Part shown: piece after piece, positions 25,201 through 34,271 of the stretch
Numbering within the stretch: position 1 is the stretch's first letter
Layout of the letters: every line of letters starts with the position of its first letter
Origin: Adiantum capillus-veneris
Lineage: Eukaryota; Streptophyta; Polypodiopsida; Polypodiales; Pteridaceae
DNA: 64,000 bases
NCBI GenBank assembly: GCA_014529385.2
Contig: CM043947.1
Location: 103,189,811 to 103,253,810, forward strand
Reading direction: 5' to 3'
Notes under the pieces: generated by a model
Told to the model about the DNA's origin: nothing
Database searches by the model: none
What the model saw: the letters and a program-made list of their open reading frames with translations, nothing else
Made by a program: the position numbers and the translations under genes

Positions 25201-25780
25201 TATGACAGAATCAGACAACGTAGACTGGGTACACCTAGCTGCAACCATAGATACCTGGGGAAATAGAGGAACCACTTGGGTCACACCAGAGGGGGAAGAG
25301 GTACCACAAATTGCACCTCTGAACATGATAAGTGCCATACATGCATCTTCTAAGGGCAAGGCAATTGTAGACCAATCTGACAGTGACACCGATAGCTCAA
25401 TAGAAGACTTTGACCAACACGACTCAGACACTGACTCCCAGAGTGAAACGGATTCTGAATCTCATGAATTAGAGAGTGGAGCAAGTTCAGAGTCAAAACA
25501 TTCGGAAGGACCGAGCACATCAACCGATGATAGCTCCTCCGAGAGTGAAGAGGACACCAACGAGGACTCCTTTAGTGAGCCAGATCTAAATGCAAATCAA
25601 AAGCAGGTCTCAAATAAGAAAAAGAAAAACTTTAAGAGGCGTCGATATCGAGCCAATGTACATGCTAGGATAAAAAAGAAGAGATCCTCAGCAGAATGGC
25701 TCAGTTATATAGGAGCATGTGATGCTCATCGAAAATTGGTAGACGATTGGGGTGAATATCTAAAATGTTATGTGGTGTAG
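22190..25780 (+). CDS. Gag core, four zinc knuckles and first aspartic protease (gypsy)
   Basis: The frame is open from 22190 to the TAG at 25778. Residue numbers count from the GTG at 22256. Residues 1-145 carry the retrotransposon Gag core (SGKAGDWYRTLR, ERKEGESVRDFISRL). Four zinc knuckles follow: 214-226, 237-250, 389-401 and 427-439. Three have spacing CX2CX3HX4C and one CX2CX4HX4C. A Lys-rich region precedes the protease. Its active site is Asp825 in GILDGGAGVSIV, with the family's ILGRPF motif about 100 residues later. Residues about 1040-1105 are very acidic (Ser/Asp/Glu), followed by a basic patch. The ORF overlaps the start of pol by 11 nt (ATG 25770, TAG 25778), a +1 offset. Such an overlap suits reinitiation or frameshifting. 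Confidence 0.85.
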   Translation, partial: GSKIAKLTQKFNGDEDARKHIEVFEQVCDSLGECNELHKCNALSLTLSGKAGDWYRTLRVDEKTIYPTLRRLFLKEYIREGVLWGVASQLQKAERKEGESVRDFISRLKHLNSRCPVNERFNNNQLLDRFIRGLRNEGIYNGLVIRGITTWEDVTANAIQLEDNLMIAGMRVSTDTRSTSSEAIEYEPMTAKPIANEPKVFETFLTDLTKAIQESLKDNRPPQNSHMYPRREQQWCSICLGPHSTSECPTFRVKFNGTCNACGRYGHQAKYCLMIKRMMANRQPVAWTDAPRAPVLMPDPHVEQLPQHMVPRSQNVVQATPLPPPVLGPQPPHPRVAPMNQVGCEPSNAYADGCEEEIDTSIAYALDTLEECPIYYMEDCWGQVKPVYQATALASRGQNINTQARRPPLQCYECGGPHRAAECPIRLQKNAAQMQMNQGSTSAMPILTCNHCGIDHLIAQCPYNPNAPKITPLNLVEIASVTSPIPPVAPAYVITRSMLQGPGHILEERDTTSVIQAKKKKTRRKRSQNTGNSKPSSKTNIGTGDDPVYMNDLEDDSDSIETMETRTNTTKGKNDKENRNMEPNENRIRENHKEPLKTPQVFPNPIQGPQDKPQGQKGKNRKKKIGTYPNPVDEIEQVKHLRGLVEETQGELEPEPMHVKIHDTVFPTQVHPPHMNHRPLAISSIIQEGSEDRTSESEHTPFLLERMFNEGIPDPIEEYEIPSSPVPSQGPTPCKMPMNVAKLVDFMSSEVRTTIIAKLYGDPELFLALRAFLNGELRTGLPQFVQPNRPDSIMIDEENHVQSLDLDGHESVIEVPINELGQYFEGNESNATLPITNKGLTIKGILDGGAGVSIVTKYCWESMGKPRLSVTNIVVKMANGTIAKPMGMLKDLKIKVLGHKVRHTFIVMDFSKHLMSYEMILGRPFMREAQMVHDWSKNHVYLQFQDFVLRVDLVTGKVHPLGSKTIIDHRSDTTVHSAPLQYCYTCKKDTDIGQDSPYMDVLPGMTESDNVDWVHLAATIDTWGNRGTTWVTPEGEEVPQIAPLNMISAIHASSKGKAIVDQSDSDTDSSIEDFDQHDSDTDSQSETDSESHELESGASSESKHSEGPSTSTDDSSSESEEDTNEDSFSEPDLNANQKQVSNKKKKNFKRRRYRANVHARIKKKRSSAEWLSYIGACDAHRKLVDDWGEYLKCYVV

Positions 25781-28340
25781 ACCAAGACCCCATGACATAG
25801 CCCAATTAGAGATCATAGACAAGCCAAAGTTGAGCCGCACTGCAAGGAGGCGTCAAAACCAACAGTTAGCTCGACAACACAAGAAAGCAGAAATGGAAGC
25901 ACAGACCAAAGCACAACCAGAGTCCACAGACTTGCATCCTGCACCAGAACATTTCAAATCTTACACTACGGGGGAAGCAAAGGTTGTGTACACAAAAGCC
26001 CAAAGAATACCTATCGATGGGAATAATGGAATCTATGATGGTCCAGCAATAGTTAAAGAAATAGAATTAGCCGACCCCGGTGAAGAATCAAAACCTGTTT
26101 TTATTGCCCAAGACCTCACAGAAGTTGAAGAGGCGGTCCTCAAAGAGCTTCTCAAGGAATTCAAGGACGTATTCGCTTGGACATACCATGATATGAAAGG
26201 TGTTCCACCTTCTGTGGTCCAACATACAATCCCTATGATTAGCACTGCGAAGCCCGTACAACAAAGACCCTACCCAATGAATCCTAAGTACGCAAAGATC
26301 ATTCAAGAAGAACTAGAAAAGCTTATCAAATGTGGGTTCATATATCCTATTGAACACTCAGAATGGGTGTCTCCAATAGTTATCGTGCCAAAAAAGAATG
26401 GGAAACTCAGGGTGTGCGTGGACCTCAAAAAAGTTAATGCAGCTACTAGAAGAGACCATTACCCCCTACCATATTCCGAACATGTACTCGAAATAGTTGC
26501 AGGCAAGGAATCTTATAGCTTTCTAGATGGGTACTCAGGCTACAACCAAATCACGATAGCGCTAGAGGACCAAGCTAAAACTGCCTTCATCACAGAATTT
26601 GGCGTGTTTGCATTTCGTGTGATGGCTTTTGGCTTAACAAATGCCCCTGCTACATTCCAACGATTAACAAACATTGCTTTTAGAGAATATTTGAGAGAGT
26701 TTTGTGAAGCTTTCTTAGACGACCTTTGTGTTTACTCTTCTTGGAAAGAACATCTATCATGTTTGCGGAAGGTGTTTGAAAAGTGTAGGTTATATCGTAT
26801 CTCATTGAACCCGTTCAAATGCAAATTTTGGGTCAAGCATGGAGTTATTTTAGGGCATATAGTATCTAAGAATGGTATCTCAACCGATGAGAGCAAAATT
26901 AAAGTGATTCTAGAGTTACCACCACCAACCAATTACAAGGGAGTTCAAAGGTTCATGGGACACGTGGGTTATTATCGACGGTTTATTTTATTTTTTGTTG
27001 AGATAGCACGTCCTTTGTACAAGCTTCTCATTGAATTTAAATGGACTGAAGAGTGTGACCAGGCCTATGAACAATTGAAGAAAACACTAGCAAGTGCTCC
27101 GATTTTAAGGACACCTAACTGGGATGTCATTTTCCATGTGCATATTGATGCATCAAACTTTGCTATTGGGTGTGTTCTCACTCAACCAGGAGAACATAAA
27201 TTGGACTATCCCATTAGCTTTGCAAGCCGTCAATTGAACGATGCTGAAAGGAACTACACCACTACAGAGCGAGAAGGTTTAGCAATGGTTTATGCAGTAA
27301 AGAAATTTCGCTACTACCTTCTGGCAAACAAGTTTGTATTTTATGTGGATCATCAAGCGTTGCTGTATCTGGTAAACAAGACATGCTCCACAGGAAGAAT
27401 CACACGATGGTTGTTAATTCTTCTGGAGTTTGATTTCACGATTGTAGTGAGACCCGGTAAAAGGCACGTCATGGTTGATCATTTGTCTCGCATACCCAAT
27501 GGTGAAGCCCCTACAGGAGTTGATGATGAATTACCCGATTCTTCCCTATTCATAGTTGAGACTATGCCTGAATGGAGTGAGAACATTGTTAACTTTTTAG
27601 TTAATGGTTTTCCACCCAAGGAGCTTCGTAAGGATATCGCTCGAAGGCTAGTAAAAGAATGTGAACCCTATTGTTTGATTGCCGGAACTCTGTATAGACT
27701 AGGCAAGGACAATATTCTTAGGCGTTGTGCCCGCGAGGATGAATATTTGTATATCTTGCAAGAAGCACATATGGGCATAGCAGGAGGACATTTTTCAGGA
27801 GACCTGACTGCTAGAAAGGTGTTGCAATCAGGCTATTGGTGGCCAACTTTATTTAAGGATGCATCACTTTTTACAAAAGGGTGTGATGAGTGCCAACGTT
27901 ACAAGACCACATAGCGCAAAGACAGAATGCCCTTACATCCTATTAAAGTAACCCAACCATTTGAAAAATGGGCCTTAGAATTTGTAGGTCCAATTAGTCC
28001 CGCAGCTCGCAACACTCAATCTCGATATATTCTAGTTGCTACGAACTATGTAACAAAGTGGGCTGAAGCTAAGGCTTCACAAAAAGCTGACGCGAGGACA
28101 ACAGCTAAGTTTCTTTTTGAGAACATTATCACAAGATTTGGTTGCCCTTTTGAAATTGTTAGTGATAATGGTACCCATTTTATAAATGAGGTAATAAGAG
28201 AGCTTACCACGACCGTTATGATATCCCACCATAAGTCTACACCTTATTACCCGCAAGCTAATGGACAAGCCTAGAGCACCAACAAGACTCTAATCTCTAT
28301 TTTAACCAAGACGGTAGAAGCTCATCGCACTGATTGGGAT
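25770..28340 (+). pseudogene. Reverse transcriptase, RNase H and integrase (gypsy pol)
   Basis: The frame starts at ATG 25770. The reverse transcriptase includes WVSPIVIVPKKNGKLRVCVD, FLDGYSGYNQI and catalytic FLDD (residues 315-318). RNase H has VHIDASNFAIGCVL. The integrase zinc-binding HHCC region ends in CDECQRYKTT. TAG at 27912-27914 then interrupts the frame, probably replacing Gln. The integrase core follows (27927-28274). The expected first catalytic Asp is Glu in ALEFVGPI, the second Asp is present in SDNGTHF, and the third catalytic Glu (after NGQA) is a TAG at 28272-28274. So two of three D,D-E positions are altered. Both stops are in frame with the rest of pol, which resumes to 30176. 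RT and RNase H look intact. Confidence 0.85.
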
Positions 28341-30176
28341 TTGAAGTTGACATCTGCTCTATGGGCTTATCGTACTGTTTATAAAGTGGCTATTAATTGT
28401 ACGCCATTCAAAATGGTATACGGACAAGAAGCGGTTATGCCTTGGGAGTTTGTCATTCCTAGTCTTAGGGTAGCTTCACACGAAGGATGGAATGGTAACC
28501 CCTTAACCGAGCGTTTGTATATCTTAGAAAAACTAGACGAAGAGAGACAGTTGGCTGTGCAAAATGCTCTTGTGGAAAAGGATAGGAGAAAGAAGTGGTT
28601 TGATCGCCATGTGAAGGATAAGGACATCAAAGTTGGTGATAAAGTCCTTCTGTATGGAGTACGTAAAGAGAAGAAAAAGTTGAAATATGTTGGTAAAGGA
28701 CCATATAGAGTATGTGAAATTACCCCACAAGGTACCCTTCGTGTGGAAACTCTTGATGGAGTTGAAACCATTGGATTCCTCAATGGGAGTAAATTCAAAA
28801 GATATTATGATCCTTTAAGCCAAGAAGAACTACGGGCCATTCATCAAAAGAAGGCCGCCAAAGCACAAACCGAGTTAAACAAGATACAAGCTCAAGCTGA
28901 GGCTAAGGAGCGACAACAACGTATAAGACAAAAACGAGAGGCTAACCTTGGAGTCACAAATGCATTCCACGTGGAAATCGAAGAGGATGGGTTGGACTCT
29001 GACACACCTCTACGATACCCTATTGAGTTAAATAGTGCCTATGGAAAAGTGCTATATAACGCCTTATTGGACACGGGTGCTAAATATAATCTGCTATCCT
29101 ATGGGGTGTGGTGTCAGTTAGGGAAGCCACCTCTATCTGAGAGTATTATCCAAGTCAAGGATGTCAACAAGAAAAAAACTACGGTTTTTGGAATCTGGCA
29201 CACTTCTGTCAGTTATGACAATGGAATTGTAGCTCAAGACTTTTTGGTCATGCCTACTGGAACTATGGAGGGTAATATAAACCTAGGCCGCACGTGGATG
29301 ATAGCCACCAAATGCACTATTGATTGGGGGACTGGGGGTGTTACAACGCAAAAAACAACTCTTAGCCCTACCACTCAAGCCATAGTCCCTGAGATATTGC
29401 CTAAGGAAATAAAACCCAAGACATTGCATGTCCAGGAGGTTGAACCATACGTCCCCATAGCCCAACTCTCTAGAGCTTCAACTGATGTAGTTGAAAGAAA
29501 GCTTGAGACACACAAGAACCATCCTAATATAACAGAGAAAACATACAAGTGGGTCCCTAAAGCTTCTGTAGTGAGCATGGTTGATGCAAAAAAACGGAAA
29601 CCTCGTAAGAACCGTCCCACTCACTCCAAGAAATGTAAAGAAACGTTGCGTTGGATTCCTAAACGACTATTGGAAGCCCAAGGATACTATGAAGGAAATG
29701 ACCAAATTTGGGTGCCCAAACGTAAAGTGTACTCTTACCTGTCACCTGGCCCATGTAAACCCAATCCTGTGGCTCCAAAACAAATTGAAAATCGCGGAAA
29801 GGAAAAAATCATGGAATGTTACACACCCGCTCTAGAGCTAGTTTGGGTACCAAAGAAAGAACGATTTGTTCCACCTAGCTCAGGTACAGGGAAATCAAAT
29901 GAAGCTTCTTGCTCTTCATGTAGTCAAATAGAAGCTTCGACACAACCTCCACCTACCACTGTACATATCCATACAAGCACGAAAGAGTTTGCACCTCCCG
30001 GGGTAAGTTCACCACCTACAACAATGTTGCAAATAAAATCATGGGAGAGTACCTTACCACCCTTGCAACTAGATGAAATGCATAGGGCGGTCGAAAACTA
30101 TTGGTTAAAGCCTTCACCCATAACAACTTGGAACAATTGGTTTCAAAAGGTGACGACCTCATTCCAAAAGGTATGA
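28341..30176 (+). CDS. Integrase C-terminus, second aspartic protease-like domain and W(V/I)PK repeats
   Basis: This continues pol in frame after the 28272 TAG. Residues 1-165 (from 28341) are the integrase C-terminal part, including VYGQEAVMP, a chromodomain-less GPYRV region and a basic coiled stretch (165-202). Residues 225-335 look like a second retropepsin: active-site-like LLDTGAKYNLLS (Asp244, codon 29070-29072), a hydrophobic strand ending in QDFLVMP, and NINLGRTWM at 313-320 in place of the usual ILGxxW. Residues 400-505 hold four W(V/I)PK motifs, at Trp404, 438, 457 and 502, in a Lys-rich context. The tail is Ser/Pro-rich. In usual plant gypsy elements this position holds nothing, a chromodomain, an extra RNase H or an envelope-like ORF. 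The protease call is from pattern only. Confidence 0.65.
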   Translation: MKLTSALWAYRTVYKVAINCTPFKMVYGQEAVMPWEFVIPSLRVASHEGWNGNPLTERLYILEKLDEERQLAVQNALVEKDRRKKWFDRHVKDKDIKVGDKVLLYGVRKEKKKLKYVGKGPYRVCEITPQGTLRVETLDGVETIGFLNGSKFKRYYDPLSQEELRAIHQKKAAKAQTELNKIQAQAEAKERQQRIRQKREANLGVTNAFHVEIEEDGLDSDTPLRYPIELNSAYGKVLYNALLDTGAKYNLLSYGVWCQLGKPPLSESIIQVKDVNKKKTTVFGIWHTSVSYDNGIVAQDFLVMPTGTMEGNINLGRTWMIATKCTIDWGTGGVTTQKTTLSPTTQAIVPEILPKEIKPKTLHVQEVEPYVPIAQLSRASTDVVERKLETHKNHPNITEKTYKWVPKASVVSMVDAKKRKPRKNRPTHSKKCKETLRWIPKRLLEAQGYYEGNDQIWVPKRKVYSYLSPGPCKPNPVAPKQIENRGKEKIMECYTPALELVWVPKKERFVPPSSGTGKSNEASCSSCSQIEASTQPPPTTVHIHTSTKEFAPPGVSSPPTTMLQIKSWESTLPPLQLDEMHRAVENYWLKPSPITTWNNWFQKVTTSFQKV

Positions 30177-30456
30177 TCTACCCAAGAAAGGGGGGAGTGT
30201 TTGCTAACATCAATCATTCACTCGCTCCCCTCTCAACCTTCCTCCCTGACCTCTCAATTCCAATCTTAGGGAATGTATATATATAGCCTTATACTCACAA
30301 AAAACAAAAATAGTAAAGAGCAAGAGCGACTAGCAACGAGAGAGCACCCTATCAGATCTTACATATAAGTCCAAATTCACCGTGTCAATTCGAGCAACAC
30401 AAAAAAACAACTCTTATGTTTTAAAGGCCTAACCAAATCTATCTGTATTGTCAGAA

Positions 30457-30879
30457 ATGGCTACTTCACCAGAGGCATGCACTTCTATTTTTGATGAAAG
30501 GTACCCTTTGTCTTTTCCTCAAGTGTTCTACGTATGCTACCCTACACTTTCTTGCGAATGGGATCTGATAGAGAGCCTTGCATGTGAGAGGAATTTTGAG
30601 GAGTTAGAATGGCTGATACGTCTATGGCTAACTAGTGATCCCTACCCAGTAGCGAATGTGTCTCCAGTGGCACATGCTTATTCTTTTGCACAAGATGAGT
30701 ATCCACGCATCACGAGGTTCTTGATTAGCATGCTTGCACAAGAGGATGATGAAGAGGAACTAATAGAGACCGAGGAAGACTATGGCCTCACGGACAACGA
30801 TTTTATTTATCTAGATGATGAGGATAGAGGCCTAGCCTTAGGGTGGCCACCCGGTTTATATAATATCCTCTTTTCTTGA
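30457..30879 (+). CDS. Small ORF of unknown function in the gypsy 3' region, 140 aa
   Basis: ATG at 30457 has a good context (agaaATGG). The product starts MATSPEACTSIFDERYPLSF and ends in a strongly acidic stretch (EEELIETEEDYGLTDNDF). It is soluble-looking, with no signal peptide or membrane segment. It lies 280 bp after the second-protease ORF and 1.2 kb before the 3' LTR, on the same strand, where envelope-like or accessory ORFs sit in other elements. I recognise no domain. Confidence 0.5.
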   Translation: MATSPEACTSIFDERYPLSFPQVFYVCYPTLSCEWDLIESLACERNFEELEWLIRLWLTSDPYPVANVSPVAHAYSFAQDEYPRITRFLISMLAQEDDEEELIETEEDYGLTDNDFIYLDDEDRGLALGWPPGLYNILFS

Positions 30880-32089
30880 TTCTAAAAGGGGTGACAGATA
30901 GGTAGGTTAGGGGTCTAGATTGTGTTTTGAGTTTGCTTTTTAGGAGTTTTAATTTTTCACACTGACATGCCTCCTAGAGGTATAGTGCCTGTTTTTGGAT
31001 GTGTTAGGTAGGACTTATATGGATCTCCATCCACATGGCTGAGGACATCTGCTTCAATGAAATGAGCCACTCCATACCTCCAGGTGTACTACTTTCCATG
31101 ATTCATGTTGGTAAATATGTGTAATTGCTAATAATGATTTTTCATGCTTTGTTTGAGTGCAATAGTTATGATTGTTATCTGACATTATAGATGTATAAAT
31201 TTGTCTTTGCTTAAGTTGATTGAACTCCAGTTTAATCTTATGGATGAGCCTGGAGATTAGGAGACCGTGACTTTAGGTTAACTCATTTACTTGACCACTA
31301 GGCCTAGCTAATAAAATTATCCGAGTATTTGAGACCTTAGGAATGTTTTAGGCAGAGAAAGGCTTGCTCACTTAAACAACAAAAAACACAAGTGCGAATA
31401 CCAAGGAAATGGAAGCAAAAAAAAAAAAAAAAAACATAAGTGCCACAAATGAAAAATCTTATGCTGGAAGAGAAATCTTGGCTTGAATTGGTACTTCACT
31501 CACATGTATTGTCTATGGTACTAGAGCCCTAGAGGTTCCCAGTGTGGGCGCTTTTCCTTAAGAAGCAAAAATCCCCGGACATACAAAATAAGCACACACG
31601 TCACATGCTTGTGACCCAAAGTAAAAAAGAAAAATAAAAAAATAAAGAAAAATTAAAAGACTTCCATTGAGCTTACAGTTAACATTTCAAGCTTTTGTTT
31701 GCAGTTGTGAGAACAATTGGCTAATCAAAGTTGAAAAGCATAATTAGGGAATCTTGCATTTAGATAATCTTCTTAGCTTAGCTAGTACTAGAGTAGTTGT
31801 TTTAACCTTAGTCATAGCTAACTAATTGATAGACTCACCCATAAGCTCAAAACTCTTGATTAATTAATTTACTCAAAGTGCAATTTATTTGTCCTTAATG
31901 GCAGTCTAACATTTCATAAATCTTGCATTTAGTCATTTCCACATGTACTTTACATTCCCCTCATGATTTATGGCAATATAATTCCGCTTGCTAAAATAGT
32001 GACTTTGCCTTGCAGATTCAAATCTAGATGCTCTACAACATGGACATACCAAGCTTCAACTCAATAGATTCTGAGGACGGAGTCTACAT
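30880..32089 (+). other. Non-coding 3' region of the gypsy element
   Basis: AT-rich, with an A-run near 31418-31436 and no open frame of note. Long non-coding spacers before the 3' LTR are known in large plant gypsy elements. Confidence 0.7.
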
Positions 32090-32104
32090 TAGGAAGGGGG
32101 GCAA
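32090..32104 (+). promoter_or_regulatory. Polypurine tract of the gypsy element
   Basis: TTAGGAAGGGGGGCAA lies directly before the TGTTAACC start of the 3' LTR. Confidence 0.85.
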
Positions 32105-32416
32105 TGTTAACCCTCGTGGCTCACGGACACCCTATTGCCTACGACGGACACCGTAACCGTATTATTTATTTAAGTAGAGTCAGCCACCGGGCTTGTCGGT
32201 CCAATAGGGAAAGGAAGAGTGATCGCCTATGAGAGGCGCACTCTAACACGAACATGCTAGGGTTAGTTGGATAAGCATGGGCGCCCAAGTGTGAATGGGG
32301 TGAGCTCACATAAAATCCAATTAAACCTAAAATTGATTCATTCTCTCATTGTGCAATAGAAGCTGCTCTTGCTCCATCTCCACCTTCTCCTTCACCATCT
32401 CCTTGTGTGTGTGTGC

Positions 32417-32488
<72 letters not shown>

Positions 32489-32736
32489 GAGTGTGTGTGC
32501 GATTGAGCGTTGCGGTGGCACGACGGCGGCGAGGCGGTTGAGTGCGGCACGACTGCAGCTTCTTCTTCATCGCGGCGAGGAATCCACTACGAAGGCGAGC
32601 GTAGAGCGGTGAGTGACACACCCTTTGCTCTCTTGAGATTGCTAGTTTAGGCTTGTTGTGTGCTTGGAGCCATTTGTGGCTCGCACACGGTGTATCAGCA
32701 AGTCCTTTGCTTCGACAGTGCGGCAAGGAGCGCACA
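32105..32736 (+). repeat. 3' LTR of the gypsy element
   Basis: Collinear with the 5' LTR. The 48-bp length excess is explained by an expanded GA tract at 32420-32486. Confidence 0.95.
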
Positions 32737-32741
32737 GTAGG

Positions 32742-33150
32742 CCACGAAGAAGACAACCACACCATGCCTACCGACGGTGACAGCATAGGTGAGGAGCAAA
32801 GACCGCCTCTTGCCGCAAACGATACTTGTGGGTTCATCGACGCATCAACAGAAGGAAGCTCAGGAGGGATCAAGCGAAAGCGGCAGTCGCGGGGTGAATG
32901 GCAACAACATCAAGGAGCTCGTGGACTCGACAAAGAACTTGACGATGGTGCTGCAAAGTTCAGAGGACCGGAAGGATGCACGTGAAGACACAAATTTGAA
33001 GGGGAAAGAGATTGTTGGAAATCGAGGAGGCGAGAAACCAAGCCACTCGGGACGGTGCTAATGCAATATGTGGCTCCTTAAACCGAGTAGCCAACTCCAT
33101 TGCCTCTCTGGTTACACAAAGAGAGTGGCTATACGGAGAGAGTAGTACTT
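32742..33150 (+). pseudogene. Trihelix/SANT-like gene, 3' half, broken
   Basis: This continues the pseudogene interrupted by the gypsy element. Just after the target duplication, an exon-like stretch reads GHEEDNHTMPTDGDS and GGIKRKRQS. After a frame change come NGNNIKELVDSTKNL and VLQSSEDRKDAR, and after another EEARNQATRDGANAI and GSLNRVANSIASLV. This order (basic patch, helix, helical C-terminus) matches what is expected downstream of a trihelix domain in such proteins. Two frame changes confirm decay. The link to 18128-19196 rests on the TSD joint and complementary content. Confidence 0.5.
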
Positions 33151-34271
33151 GGGGTTGCATTTCTAGGTGTTTGTTGGCATGCGGAAGGCCATAGGGTTTG
33201 GGCTGCAAAGTTGTTGCAATTTTTTGGCCGTTCGATATATTTACTGGATGAATGCCACATGGCCCTAGGTTCACTAAAGGTTGTTTGAGACAACCTGGAA
33301 TGTGTTTTCCTGCTATGGCCTGGCAGGTCCCGTCGGTTTTTGCCCCGCTCCTAGCACAGAAGGCGACGCATGTAGGAGGTCTCGTCCTTTCATGAAGGTG
33401 GCGCGCAGCAGGTACATGTGTTTTCGTGATGCTCCTGCCAGAGGACGTGTGCAGTGGTGCAGGTCTTTCACACGGCAGTGCTGTTTGTTCAATACTGAAG
33501 ACGGGCGCTGTCTGGATGCTTTTCGAGGTTGTTGATTCGTGTGATTTTAGGGGCGACTGCATTGAATAGCGTCAGCAAGTGTGGCCTCAGGTGCTGAATG
33601 GTGTTCGTCTTCATTCTCTGTTCTTGAGAGCACGTGTTGGGATGCAATGCTTAGAATATATTAATCTAGATGCTCATTGTAGCTTGTATAAAAGATCAGA
33701 AAAACGCAGTGTCATCAGAAGCCCTTGTCTAAGCCGATCGTCATTATGATGTGTCGTGCTTTTGTACATGTAGCAGAAATTCTCAAGTTTCTTTTACTGT
33801 TTGAGCTTTTGAGCTATCTATCTAGTGGAAGATTCTCTCTGTCCTGCTTCTGTAAGTATACCAGGAAGTCTTTTCTAAATATGCCAGCAAGTCTTTTGTA
33901 CATGTAGCCGCAAGTCTCAAGTTTTTTTTATTGCTTCAGCTTTTGATGTATCTATCTACTGGAAGATTCTGTCTGTCCTGCTTTTGTAAATATGCCAGGA
34001 AGTGCCGATCTTTGCTTCGATGCTTAAGCCTTGAGCTATCACTATTTGGTGGAAAATTATCTCTTTGCTATACAATTTCTATGTGCTGATATGCTGGAAT
34101 TCCAAATTTAAGTTCACTTGAGTCACCATATGTGAACAAACGTTTTCTTTTGCCAAATTCTATTGAAGAGTTTGCTGTTGGTTGTGAGGAGTTGAAATTT
34201 TCCGAGCATCTGCTGCGGATTGGTTTGAGGGTTTGTGTGTTTTGCTTAAAGTAGCCGGATCCTCTATTATC
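33151..34271. other. Non-coding interval with a tandem duplication
   Basis: No coding region is recognised. It contains an imperfect 134-bp tandem duplication (33761-34010), and the 5' end of the Helitron may lie here. I could not identify a Helitron 5' terminus. Confidence 0.5.
33761..34010 (+). repeat. 134-bp imperfect tandem duplication
   Basis: TTTGTACATGTAGC begins at 33761 and again at 33895. Both units then share CTCAAGTTT, GATCTATC-like and GGAAGATTCT blocks. Confidence 0.8.

Larger units (their letters stand above)
19202..32736 (+). mobile_element. Ty3/gypsy LTR retrotransposon with extra 3' coding, 13.5 kb
   Basis: LTRs of 584 bp (19202-19785) and 632 bp (32105-32736) run TG...CA. 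A perfect 5-bp target duplication GTAGG flanks the element (19197-19201 and 32737-32741). A tRNA-Asp-type primer site and a polypurine tract are present. Coding order is Gag, zinc knuckles, protease, reverse transcriptase, RNase H, integrase, then a second protease-like domain, W(V/I)PK motifs and a separate 140-codon ORF. RT and RNase H motifs place it in Ty3/gypsy. The DGYSGYNQI motif and primer type suggest the Athila/Tat side, but the lineage is not settled. The integrase is damaged (see pol), so the copy is probably not autonomous. Confidence 0.95.
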
